Shown here piece after piece: positions 43,878 to 52,283 of a DNA stretch of 64,000 nt. Location of the stretch: NCBI RefSeq assembly GCF_018332715.1, contig NZ_BOQP01000043.1:1-64000 (forward strand), in the 5' to 3' direction. A model generated the notes under the pieces. The model was not told the DNA's origin and did no database searches. It saw only the letters and a program-made list of their open reading frames with translations. Origin of the DNA: Winogradskya consettensis (GTDB lineage: Bacteria; Actinomycetota; Actinomycetes; Mycobacteriales; Micromonosporaceae). Numbering within the stretch: position 1 is the first letter of the stretch; every line of letters starts with the position of its first letter. Both the position numbers and the translations under genes were made by a program.

Positions 43878-44650
43878 GTGACGTGGCCGTTGTCGAGGTC
43901 GTAGCGGGCGCCGACGACGCGTACTTTGCCTGCGGCGATGTGGTCGGCGATCAGGTTGCTTCGCTGGACCAGTTCGGCGGTCTGGGCTTCGATGTTGGCG
44001 CGGACGGCGTTGTCGACGGGGTCGCCTGGGCGGGTCAGGACCGGCTCGATGATTGGGCGCAGGGCGTCGACGATTGTTGCGATGTGGCCGGGGGCGGTGC
44101 TGCCGGAGGTGATGGCGTTGATGGTGGCGTTGATCGCGCCGCAGCGTTCGTGGCCGAGCACCACGATCAGTGGGCTGGCGAATTCTTCGACGGCGAACTC
44201 GATGCTGCCCAGCAGCAGGTCGTCGACGATGTTGCCGGCGACGCGGTTGTCGAAGATGTCGCCGAGCCCCTGGTCGAACAGTACTTCCGGGGAGACCCGC
44301 GAGTCGGCGCACCCGATGGTGATGGCGAACGGGTGCTGGCCCGTGGCGAGGTCGTGCAGGTCCTGCAGACCCTGGTGCGGGTGGCGGGCGTGCCCGGCGA
44401 CGAAGCGCCGGTTACCGGCCAGCAGGCGGCCGAGCGCCGCCGTCGGGGTGACCGCCGGCTCCTCGGCGACGACGGCGCCGAGAGAGCTCGTGCCGAGAGG
44501 GCTCGTGCCGACAGGAGTCGCACCAGCAGGAGTCGCACCAGCAGGGCTCGCACCGGCAGGAGTACCACCGGCGAGCAGGCCTGCCGCGCCTAGGGCGGCA
44601 GCGCCGCCGGAGAGCAGCAGGGAACGCCGGGACAGATCTTTTCGAGACAT
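43868..44650 (-). CDS. Exported beta-class carbonic anhydrase
   Basis: 260 aa, ATG at 44650. A Tat-type signal opens the protein (SRRSLLLSGGAAALGAAGLLAGG), then five-residue repeats (AGASP, AGATP, VGTSP) from a 15-bp array make a flexible linker. The catalytic domain has the zinc ligands of beta carbonic anhydrases: Cys and Asp in GCADSRVSPE, and His and Cys in LGHERCGA; FDNRVAGN is also conserved. It would convert CO2 and bicarbonate outside the membrane after folding in the cytoplasm. Beta enzymes with Tat signals are known in actinomycetes. Confidence 0.88.
   Translation of the reverse strand: MSRKDLSRRSLLLSGGAAALGAAGLLAGGTPAGASPAGATPAGATPVGTSPLGTSSLGAVVAEEPAVTPTAALGRLLAGNRRFVAGHARHPHQGLQDLHDLATGQHPFAITIGCADSRVSPEVLFDQGLGDIFDNRVAGNIVDDLLLGSIEFAVEEFASPLIVVLGHERCGAINATINAITSGSTAPGHIATIVDALRPIIEPVLTRPGDPVDNAVRANIEAQTAELVQRSNLIADHIAAGKVRVVGARYDLDNGHVTLL
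44478..44582. repeat. 15-bp tandem array in the carbonic anhydrase leader
   Basis: About seven degenerate 15-bp units (for example ACCAGCAGGAGTCGC), in frame, encoding the pentapeptide linker after the signal peptide. Confidence 0.8.
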
Positions 44651-44709
44651 GGGGGGTCTCCATCGACGAGGGATGATCATCGATGTCTAGCAGACCGATG
44701 TGAACAGTC

Positions 44710-45924
44710 TCAGCAGTGCAGCAGACCGGCGCGATCCTTGACCGTCAGGATGTGCCGCGCGGCGTCGGTCACCCGGGCGTTGAACTCGGGTGACCTGCGC
44801 GCCTCGGCGATCAGGCCCGCCGCCATGGGCTCGGCGTCCTGCGGGCGGATCGTCAGCGCCAGGTCACCGCCGGCCGCGACGAACTTCACCGCGCGTTCGC
44901 CGACCGGTACGATCGCGGCCGCGTCCGCCGCGCCGAGGTCGTCGGAGACCACCATTCCCTGGAAGCCGAGCCGTTCCCGAAGCAGGCCGGTGACGATCGG
45001 CTTGGAGTAGGCGGCGATGTTCGAGCGGTCCAGTTTCGGGTAGCGGGCCGAGGAGATCATGACCGCGGCCGAGCCCGCCTTGATCCCGGCGACGAAAGGC
45101 TCGAGGTACGGGTCGGTGGCGTCCGCCTGCGCGTCGACGACATCCTTGGACACGTCGGTGTTCGCGCGGACCCGGCCGAGCCCGGGGAAGTGCTTCAACA
45201 CGGTGAGTACGCCCTGGTCCTGCGACGCCGGGACCACCGTGGCGATGTCGGCGGCCACCTTCGCGGGGTCCGAGCCGTACTGCCGGCGGAACGCCCCGAT
45301 CGGCGGGTTCGCCGCGCCGACGTCGTCCGGGACGGTGTCGGCCACCGGTGCCAGGTTGAGCGTGATGCCGATCGCGTCCAGGCGACGCGCGCTCTCGCGT
45401 ACGGTGCTGCGCAGCTCTGTCTGTGATTTTGTCCCGAGCCGCTGCGCCGAGGGCAGGAGCGGGAAGTCCGGGCCCTTGAGTGTCTGCACGCTGCCGCCCT
45501 CCTGATCGAGCGAGACCAGCGCGGGGATGTCACCGGCCCTGGTCAGCGCCGTGATGTCGGCACGCAGGGCGGACGCCGACCGGGTGCTGCGCCCGGCCAG
45601 GAACACGCCGCCGAGGTGCAGGGTGTCGATGTCGCGCGCGAGGGGGCCGGGCGCATCTACGGGCGTACCGATCATCAGCAGCTGACCGGCCCGCTCCTCC
45701 AGAGACAGGCCCGTCAAGGTCTTGGAGACGCAGTCTGCCCTGGTCGGAGACGCACTCGGAGCAGGAGAAGCGCTCGTGGTCGACGCGGATGGGGACGGGG
45801 CCGCGATCGGCGCTGCCGGAGGGCGGGTCGAGCACGCCGCCAGACCGCCGGTCAGTGCCAGAACCACGGTCGCTGCTGATGCCCGGCTGCTCCACACGGC
45901 CGCAACGCTATCCCCACCGGTCAC
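44710..45924 (-). CDS. Lipoprotein GH3 beta-N-acetylglucosaminidase (NagZ-like)
   Basis: 404 aa, GTG at 45924 after GAGGAAAAC. A lipoprotein signal ends at LAAC, followed by a Ser/Pro/Ala linker. Glycoside hydrolase family 3: GLSLEERAGQLLMIG, LVSLDQEGGSVQ, the hallmark KHFPGLGRVRANTDVS (Lys-His with the general acid/base His), and MVVSDDLGA with the nucleophile Asp. It would release GlcNAc from muropeptides or chitin-like sugars outside the membrane. Wall turnover is the likeliest role. Confidence 0.9.
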   Translation of the reverse strand: MTGGDSVAAVWSSRASAATVVLALTGGLAACSTRPPAAPIAAPSPSASTTSASPAPSASPTRADCVSKTLTGLSLEERAGQLLMIGTPVDAPGPLARDIDTLHLGGVFLAGRSTRSASALRADITALTRAGDIPALVSLDQEGGSVQTLKGPDFPLLPSAQRLGTKSQTELRSTVRESARRLDAIGITLNLAPVADTVPDDVGAANPPIGAFRRQYGSDPAKVAADIATVVPASQDQGVLTVLKHFPGLGRVRANTDVSKDVVDAQADATDPYLEPFVAGIKAGSAAVMISSARYPKLDRSNIAAYSKPIVTGLLRERLGFQGMVVSDDLGAADAAAIVPVGERAVKFVAAGGDLALTIRPQDAEPMAAGLIAEARRSPEFNARVTDAARHILTVKDRAGLLHC

Positions 45925-45993
45925 GTTTTCCTCAACCCGCCGGTCACCGTGCCGATGAGGCGGGCCTTGTCATGATCCTGAGGAGGACCACGG

Positions 45994-48147
45994 ATGCGCC
46001 TGACGCCCCATGCGCTGAATCGGAGCCGGCTGGTGCTGGCCGCGGCCGTTCTGACCGCCCTCCCCGCGCTGCTCCCGGCCCTGCCCGCCGAGGCTGCCAC
46101 CCGCACGAGGACCTACCCGCACGCCGTCGGTGACCTGCTGCCCGGCCCCGGCCGGACGGTGGCCCGCGTCGGGCTGCGCGCCCAGGAGGTGCTGCCGGCC
46201 AGCGTGGACCTGCGCGAATACGCCCCCGCCGTCGGCGATCAGGGCCAGATCGGCGCGTGTGTCGCGTGGAGCATCGGCTACAGCATCATGGGCTACTGGT
46301 CGAACCGGACGAACGGTTCCGGCGCCCCGTACGCGCCGCTGTACATGTACATGACCAACGTCGCGAAGGGCGGCGCCCCCAAGTCCGGGCTGATCGCCGA
46401 CTACGTGCTGGCCAACGCGAAGAGCACCGGCATCGACACCCAGGACGACTACTGGCAGGGCACCACGAACTGGCAGTCGGCGCCGACCCAGGCGGAGATG
46501 GACAACGCCAAGAACTACAAGGTCAGCACCTTCACCCGGCTGTTCAACGGCAACAACCAGGGCGCCGGCGCGCAGTCCGCGATCATGCAGGCGCTCGCCT
46601 CGGGCACCCCGGTCGCGATGGGCATGCCGGTCTACCAGGACTTCATGTACCTGCGTACGCACAGCCTCTACTCGACCACCACCGGCTCGAACCTCGGCGG
46701 GCACATGGTCGCCGTGTACGGCTACGACGCGCAGGGCATCTACATCCGCAACTCGTGGGGCCCGTACTGGGGCAACGGCGGCGACGCCAAGATCTCCTGG
46801 GCCTTCGTGACCAAACAGGCGACCAGCGCGTTCGCGGTCGGCGGCATCACCACCCCGTCGACGCCGCTCGCACTCCCCCCGACGGTGGCGGCGCTGTCGG
46901 TGAACAAGGCGGCCCGGGGCACCGCGGTCACCATCACCGGCTCCGGCCTGTCCAGCGCGACCTCGGTGAAGTTCGGTGACACGGAAGCCTCCTTCACCCC
47001 GACGGTCGTCGGCGGCGTCACCAAGCTCATCGCGACCGCCCCGGCACACGCGACCGGCCCGGTCGACGTCACCGTCACCAACTCGACCGGCACCAGCGCG
47101 GTGTCGACGGCGAGCAAGTTCACCTACGTCCCCCCTGCTCCCGGGGTCGGCACGCTCGACCCGGCCGCGGTCACCACGATCGGCGGCCAGACGGTCACAC
47201 TGACCGGCACGGACCTGACCGGCGTCACCAGCGTCAAGATCGGCACGATGACCGCGCCCGCCAAGGTGCTCAGCCCGACGTCGCTGACGTTCACCACCCC
47301 GGTCCGCCCGGCCGGCACCTACCCGGTCACCGTGACGAACACCTACGGCACGAGCAACCCCGCGGGCCAGCTGACGTACGCGCTCCCGCCCGCCCCCGTC
47401 GTCACCGCCGTGACCCCGGCCACGGGCCCGACCTACAAGACGACTCCGGTAGTACTCACCGGAACCGACTTCGGGGGTGCCACCAAGGTCACCGCCGACG
47501 GTAAGCAGATCTCCTTCACGAAGGTCTCCGGTACGCAGCTCAAGCTGATCCTCCCGGTCCACGCGGCCGGCCCCGTCGACGTCGTGATCACCACCCCGGG
47601 CGGCGTCAGCACGGGCGGCTCCTTCACCTACGCCGCCCCGCCGACCCCGGTGATCAGCACCCTCGCCCCGGACAACGGCCTGACCAACGCCCGCACCCCG
47701 CTCGTCGTCACGGGCTCCGCCTTCACCGACTCCACGAAGGTCACGGTCGGCGGCGTGGTCACCCCGTACACGAAGGTTTCCGACACCCAGCTCAAGCTGA
47801 CCCTGCCCATCCACGCCGCGGGCCCGGTGGACATCCAGGTCACGACGCCGGGCGGAACCTCCGCCGCCGGCACCGCCTTCACCTACAACGCCCCGCCGCT
47901 GCCGGCCATCACCTCGCTCAGCGTGACCACCGGCTCGGCCAAGACCGCGACCCCGGTGACCATCACCGGCACGGGCTTCGCCGGCGTCACGAAGGTCATG
48001 CTGGGCACGGCCACGCTGGGCTTCACCAAGATCTCCGACACCCAGCTCAAGGTCTCGATCCCGGCCCGCGCGGCCGGCACGTCGGCGCCCATGACGGTGA
48101 CCACCCCCGGCGGCACCAGCGTCGGGGTGACGTTCACCTTCGCCTGA
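45994..48147 (+). CDS. Secreted papain-like (C1) peptidase with IPT repeats
   Basis: 717 aa, ATG at 45994. Signal peptide to about 35 (LPAEAATR). Peptidase C1 domain at about 65-290: SVDLREYAPAV, GDQGQIGACVAWSIGY with the catalytic Cys, LGGHMVAVYGY with the His and IRNSWGPYWGNGG with the Asn. After a short linker come five IPT/TIG domains of about 80 residues, each ending in a pattern like GPVDVTVT and FTY, near 300, 385, 470, 550 and 635. It is probably a secreted protease whose repeats bind a surface or polysaccharide. Combining C1 with IPT tandem repeats is unusual but seen in actinomycetes. Confidence 0.88.
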   Translation: MRLTPHALNRSRLVLAAAVLTALPALLPALPAEAATRTRTYPHAVGDLLPGPGRTVARVGLRAQEVLPASVDLREYAPAVGDQGQIGACVAWSIGYSIMGYWSNRTNGSGAPYAPLYMYMTNVAKGGAPKSGLIADYVLANAKSTGIDTQDDYWQGTTNWQSAPTQAEMDNAKNYKVSTFTRLFNGNNQGAGAQSAIMQALASGTPVAMGMPVYQDFMYLRTHSLYSTTTGSNLGGHMVAVYGYDAQGIYIRNSWGPYWGNGGDAKISWAFVTKQATSAFAVGGITTPSTPLALPPTVAALSVNKAARGTAVTITGSGLSSATSVKFGDTEASFTPTVVGGVTKLIATAPAHATGPVDVTVTNSTGTSAVSTASKFTYVPPAPGVGTLDPAAVTTIGGQTVTLTGTDLTGVTSVKIGTMTAPAKVLSPTSLTFTTPVRPAGTYPVTVTNTYGTSNPAGQLTYALPPAPVVTAVTPATGPTYKTTPVVLTGTDFGGATKVTADGKQISFTKVSGTQLKLILPVHAAGPVDVVITTPGGVSTGGSFTYAAPPTPVISTLAPDNGLTNARTPLVVTGSAFTDSTKVTVGGVVTPYTKVSDTQLKLTLPIHAAGPVDIQVTTPGGTSAAGTAFTYNAPPLPAITSLSVTTGSAKTATPVTITGTGFAGVTKVMLGTATLGFTKISDTQLKVSIPARAAGTSAPMTVTTPGGTSVGVTFTFA

Positions 48148-48149
48148 CC

Positions 48150-49001
48150 TCAGGTCCGGTGGTGCTTCTTCACAAAGGTGTATCCCGGTGCGAGCGGGCT
48201 GTCGTCGAGCTGAGCGCTCTCGACAGCCCGCTCGTGCAGTTCCAGCTGCTTCTCCGAAGGCTGCGCCCCCGGCGGCAGCTTCCGCACAAACCCGTTCACC
48301 CAGTGGTCCCGCCGCTCCTGCGCATCCGGGTCCTCCGGATCGGGAACCTCCTCCAGCATCGGCGCGTAGAACAGCATCTCCGCCTCCTTCTGCCCCTCGA
48401 CAGCCGGATACGACGGATAGCCGTGCGCGTCGACACTGCCCGGCACGCGAGTGAGGTAACCCTCGCGAATCAGCTGCTCAACAGCCTGATCCCGGAAGAA
48501 CGTCCCCTTCGCCCCCCGGCCCAGCGACTTCGTCTGCGCCGGCAACGTCGCCTCGTCGAGCACGGCGCTCCCATCGGGAAAGATCCGACCCAGCCGCCGT
48601 ACGGCGAACATCACCTGACCCCGGTTCGACTTCCCCGCCTCGAACTCGCGGGTGACCACCTTCGGGTCATACTCGTGAAAAAAGTCGACCCCGTCGACCC
48701 GGACCGGCTCCTCGAGGGGCGTCGTCCGCGCGACGACTTCCTGCTTCTGCGCATGCCACGACACACTCACCAGCACCCCGGCCCGCACATCACCGGGCCA
48801 CTCGATCTCGGTGAACTGCCACTCGACGTCCTCCCGGAGCACGGTCTCGAAGACCTTCCGGGTCCTGCCTCCGCCCGGCTCCTGATGCTCCAGCACGAAC
48901 GAGATCCGCTCCCGCCCGGCCAGAGCCTCCAGACTCTCCTCGGGCACAGCACAGAGCCCACCATCAAGATCAGCCTGCCAAAGCGCAAAACGACGAGTCA
49001 C
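48150..49001 (-). CDS. Hypothetical cytoplasmic protein
   Basis: 283 aa from the GTG at 49001; the open frame upstream is low-complexity Arg-rich and unlikely to be coding. Not recognised. The N-terminal ~140 residues look like a beta domain (RFALWQADLDGGLCAVP; VLVSVSWHAQKQEVVA), and the rest is mixed, with LGRGAKGTFFRDQAVEQLIREGYLTRV and a conserved-looking KLPPGAQPSEKQLELHERAVE. No signal peptide or membrane helix. Its stop is 2 bp from that of the peptidase gene, tail to tail. Confidence 0.65.
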   Translation of the reverse strand: MTRRFALWQADLDGGLCAVPEESLEALAGRERISFVLEHQEPGGGRTRKVFETVLREDVEWQFTEIEWPGDVRAGVLVSVSWHAQKQEVVARTTPLEEPVRVDGVDFFHEYDPKVVTREFEAGKSNRGQVMFAVRRLGRIFPDGSAVLDEATLPAQTKSLGRGAKGTFFRDQAVEQLIREGYLTRVPGSVDAHGYPSYPAVEGQKEAEMLFYAPMLEEVPDPEDPDAQERRDHWVNGFVRKLPPGAQPSEKQLELHERAVESAQLDDSPLAPGYTFVKKHHRT

Positions 49002-49051
49002 CCCACCATGCTTCCACCTCCCCCGCCCCGCCTCACGAACGGAACACCCCT

Positions 49052-49183
49052 GTGACCGAGCTCCGCATGCACCGCTGGGGGCTTGCGATTCCGCTGGCGC
49101 TGATGTCGTTGCTCTTTGTGGGGGCGACCGCGATCGGCATCTGGGCCTACTGGGCTGTCGACACCACCGCGCTCTCTGGGTAG
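49052..49183 (+). CDS. 43-aa single-pass membrane protein
   Basis: GTG at 49052 (or ATG at 49067) to TAG at 49181-49183. One hydrophobic helix (GLAIPLALMSLLFVGATAIGIW) after a basic N-terminus gives a plausible small membrane protein with the N-terminus inside. The binding site is poor. It starts 50 bp from the divergent hypothetical gene. Possibly real; no homologue known to me. Confidence 0.45.
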   Translation: MTELRMHRWGLAIPLALMSLLFVGATAIGIWAYWAVDTTALSG

Positions 49184-49530
49184 GGGCGCGGCGCGATCGC
49201 GGCGGTTTTCGTTCTAGGGTGCGGAGCGTTGCTGGTCCGCCGCAGTCTCTACTGACGGCATAGAGAATCGGGTCACGCGCGACCAAATCTGCGGCGCAGT
49301 GCCGAAAGCGGTCTTTCCGGAATCCGCGCCCGAGCCCACAGCGTGACTCCGTAACCAGGGCATGTCGGGCAAGTGGTATCTGTCACAAATGCTGCGGATT
49401 GAGCGTGGGCCGCCGATCGGGCAAGTCTCTATTCGACCCTTTGGTGGAGGCCGGCGGAAGGCGGCTTCTCTTACGGTTGCACCCGATTCGCACCCCGAAT
49501 CGCACCGAGACCGCAACCCCCGGAGAACTG
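49184..49530. other. Upstream region of the beta-helix gene, no gene seen
   Basis: About 350 bp with no convincing coding or RNA family. It must carry the promoter of the beta-helix gene and a long 5' leader is possible, but I recognise no riboswitch. Confidence 0.5.
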
Positions 49531-51912
49531 ATGCGCCTGTCCCACACCGTCCGCCTGAGGGTGGCCGTTACCGCCGCCGCGGTGGCGTTGCCGGCTGCGT
49601 TCGCAGCCATGGCAGCTGCCCCGGCATATGCCGCGTCCGCCGCGGTGTCGTCTGCTGCGCCGGCTTACTCGCTGACTTCCAGCGTGAGCCCGGCCGCGAT
49701 GACGCTCGCGGACTGTGCGGCCGATTCGACCTGTGTCGTGGCTGCCGCGCCCAAGGGCGGGACCGCTGACGATTACACGTCGCTTTCGCAGGCGGTGGCT
49801 TCGGCTGCTTCTCGTACGCGCTCCGCGGTGGTCGCGGCTGACGGCTCGGTGACGTCGGCTCCGGTTACTGCGACGGTGTTGCTGCGGGCCGGGTCCTACC
49901 GGCTGACCAAGGGTCTGGCGCTGCCGGTGAACGTGAACCTGCGCGGTGCCGGGATCACGGCCACGAGCCTGGTCATGGATCCGACGGTGAACTGGAAGAA
50001 CTTCAGCTACGGGTTCCTGGTGCGTCCCGCCGACGCGAAGGAGGCCGGCAGCACGAACCTCGTCGCCGACCTGACCGTCAACGGGAACTGCCGGACCGAC
50101 GCGGGTTCGGCGACCGCTGCCGATCTGCCGGGGCAGCCGGGTGTCGACTGTGACTTCCGGTCGACGCTGGGTGCGAGCACGAACACCGGCGGCGGGATCA
50201 AGGCCGGGGACAACTGGACCGTACGCCAGGTGCGGTTCACGAACCTCGAGTACTTCAAGCTGTGGGTGTCGCAGGTCAAGAACGTCACCATCGTCGACAA
50301 CCGGTTCGACAACTGGGGTGGCGCCGAGTCGGGCGACGAGGACAACATCGGCGGTGGCCGCAACGACGGTGTCGTCATCCAGAACAACCAGTTCGACGCG
50401 ACGATCCGGGGCAACAGCTTCGACTTCGTCAACTCGATCCGGACGACGGTGAAGAACAACGTCGTGCACACCACGCCGGCCGTCGCGGCGGCCCGGGGCG
50501 TCAACGAGTACGGCAACATGTACTTCGAGGGGCTCACGCAGGCGCAGGCGACCGGTAACACGCTGGAGGGCGCGCACATCGTGCTGACCTCCAACGCGAA
50601 CTACACGCACGTCGCGCCGAACAAGGACATCACGAACCCGCGGGACAACCTGATCGCGGGTAACCGGATCCTCGACTCGTACACCGCCGGGGTGGCCATC
50701 GGTTACAGCGACTACCTCGACGCCGACGGGACCTCGGGCACGCCGGGCAGCCTGAGCGACGACAGCGGGGACAGCGCCGACCACTACGTCCGGGCCGACG
50801 GCAACAACGTCGTCCGGGACAACGTCATCGAGCGGTCGCGGCAGTCCGGCATCATCGTGTACGGCAACCCGGATGTGAAGACCGCCGCCGACTCGATCAC
50901 GGGCAACCGGGTCGTCGACGCCGGCTTCGGCGGGTCGACGGAATACAACACCGGTGCGGGCCGCATCGACACCTCGGGGATCGCGCTGTCGGTGGGCACC
51001 GGCGACGCGATCTACGCCAACACGATCGTCGACGACCAGGACAAGCCGACCACGTGGTACGGCGTGCACCTCGGCGCCCGCAAGTCGTCCGCGCCGTCCG
51101 GCACGGTGCTGACCGGGCCGAACGGGGAGAAGAACACGACTTCCGGGATCGTCGGCGCTGCCGTGCGTACGGCGACGCTGGCTCCGGAAGGGGCGACCGG
51201 TCTCGCAGCCGACAGCAACTCGCTGACCTGGACCGAGTCCTACGCCGGCGTCAACACCGTCGCGGGTTACAAGGTTTTCCGTGACGGCAAGCAGATCGCT
51301 GACCTTCCGGTCGGCAGCTCGGCGGTCCCCGCGAACCTGCTGGACGACGACGCGGCGAGCCTGGAGTCGGCTTCCGGCGTTTCCGCCTGGACGGCGGGTT
51401 CCACCACGAAGATCGCCCGTAACACGTCGTCGGGTGCGATCGGCGGCTCTTCGCTGGCGCTGACCGCCACTTCCGCGGGCCAGATCAACGTGACGGGTCG
51501 CAAGTCGACGGTCACCGCCGGCACGACGTACACCTCGGTGGCGTCTTTCCAGGCCTCGTCGACCGGCCGGGTCGTCCGCGCGGGTCTCACATTTACCGAT
51601 GCCAATGGCAAGGTCACGCGTCTCGCGACGTCCAACAAGGCTGCCGTGGATTCCGCTTCCGGCTGGGTAACCAGCTCGTACTCGGTTGTCGCGCCGGCGG
51701 GATCGGTCTCTGTTCAGGCCTTCATCATGGTCGAGGGCGCCTCCGCGGGGGAGACCCACTTCCTGGACCGTCTCGGCCTTGTCACCGGCACCGCGACCGA
51801 ACAGCTCTCGCTGTCCTCTTCTTCTGTTGTCGCGGGCTCTTCTTACTCTGTTGTGTCCTACCGTGCTGACAGCGGCGATTTTTCTGGCGTCTCGAGCGTT
51901 TCCATCTCCTGA
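49531..51912 (+). CDS. Secreted right-handed beta-helix protein
   Basis: 793 aa, ATG at 49531 with GGAGA upstream. Signal peptide MRLSHTVRLRVAVTAAA...PAYAAS. Residues about 75-560 have the repeated short-strand pattern of parallel beta-helix proteins (KNVTIVDNRFDNW, NNVVRDNVIERSRQSGIIVYG, DAIYANTIVDDQ), as in pectate lyases and related polysaccharide enzymes. A fibronectin-like piece (SLTWTESYAGVNTVAGYKVFRDGKQI) and a carbohydrate-binding-like beta domain follow. No lyase family signature is clear, so the substrate is unknown. A strong terminator follows. Confidence 0.8.
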   Translation: MRLSHTVRLRVAVTAAAVALPAAFAAMAAAPAYAASAAVSSAAPAYSLTSSVSPAAMTLADCAADSTCVVAAAPKGGTADDYTSLSQAVASAASRTRSAVVAADGSVTSAPVTATVLLRAGSYRLTKGLALPVNVNLRGAGITATSLVMDPTVNWKNFSYGFLVRPADAKEAGSTNLVADLTVNGNCRTDAGSATAADLPGQPGVDCDFRSTLGASTNTGGGIKAGDNWTVRQVRFTNLEYFKLWVSQVKNVTIVDNRFDNWGGAESGDEDNIGGGRNDGVVIQNNQFDATIRGNSFDFVNSIRTTVKNNVVHTTPAVAAARGVNEYGNMYFEGLTQAQATGNTLEGAHIVLTSNANYTHVAPNKDITNPRDNLIAGNRILDSYTAGVAIGYSDYLDADGTSGTPGSLSDDSGDSADHYVRADGNNVVRDNVIERSRQSGIIVYGNPDVKTAADSITGNRVVDAGFGGSTEYNTGAGRIDTSGIALSVGTGDAIYANTIVDDQDKPTTWYGVHLGARKSSAPSGTVLTGPNGEKNTTSGIVGAAVRTATLAPEGATGLAADSNSLTWTESYAGVNTVAGYKVFRDGKQIADLPVGSSAVPANLLDDDAASLESASGVSAWTAGSTTKIARNTSSGAIGGSSLALTATSAGQINVTGRKSTVTAGTTYTSVASFQASSTGRVVRAGLTFTDANGKVTRLATSNKAAVDSASGWVTSSYSVVAPAGSVSVQAFIMVEGASAGETHFLDRLGLVTGTATEQLSLSSSSVVAGSSYSVVSYRADSGDFSGVSSVSIS

Positions 51913-51982
51913 CCCCCTCCGCGTGTCCCTGTCTCTCTCACAGGACTAATAGTGCAGGGCCAAGTTCAAGCGAACCTCTAGA

Positions 51983-52022
51983 CCGGCTCCGGTGACCCGC
52001 AAGGTCCCGGAGCCGGTTTTTT
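51983..52022 (+). terminator. Rho-independent terminator
   Basis: ACCGGCTCCGG and CCGGAGCCGGT form a perfect 11-bp stem followed by five T residues, about 70 bp after the beta-helix gene. Confidence 0.85.
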
Positions 52023-52106
52023 CATGCCTCCAGGCGTAAATGCCGTGCGGCCGCCGGCCCCTGCGGCCTACCCTCTGACCATCACCGCGATCGAAGGGGG
52101 CAGGCC

Positions 52107-52211
52107 ATGCGTTACCGCATCGACCTCGTCATTCCCGCGTCGCGTTTCGAGCTGATCCTCGTGTCCCGCGTGCCCGGCTCCGGGTGCGCCACCGGAGCTG
52201 GACGTTCCTGA
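52107..52211 (+). CDS. Possible 34-aa leader peptide of the EF-G-like gene
   Basis: ATG at 52107 with GAAGGGGG at a normal distance, 34 codons, TGA at 52209. The product (MRYRIDLVIPASRFELILVS...) has no known family. It sits 72 bp before a translational-GTPase gene with a hairpin between, the layout of translation-attenuation leaders before ribosome-protection genes. Evidence is positional only. Confidence 0.4.
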   Translation: MRYRIDLVIPASRFELILVSRVPGSGCATGAGRS

Positions 52212-52213
52212 CC

Positions 52214-52233
52214 GTTACCCCGCATCGGGGAAC
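52214..52233 (+). promoter_or_regulatory. Hairpin between leader ORF and EF-G-like gene
   Basis: GTT-A-CCCCG and CGGGG-AAC pair around CAT, starting 2 bp after the leader stop codon. A ribosome stalled on the leader would keep it open or change its partners. It is not followed by a T-run. Confidence 0.45.
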
Positions 52234-52283
52234 GGGCGGGCGGGCGCTGTCCACCATCGGATCAAGCTCGAAAGATCACCATC

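Noticed and set aside
45970-47814. 614-codon minus-strand frame
   Set aside because: Antisense of the C1 peptidase, whose triad is intact.
49184-49530. c-di-AMP riboswitch before a secreted enzyme gene
   Set aside because: I looked for the conserved core words and could not find them in order.
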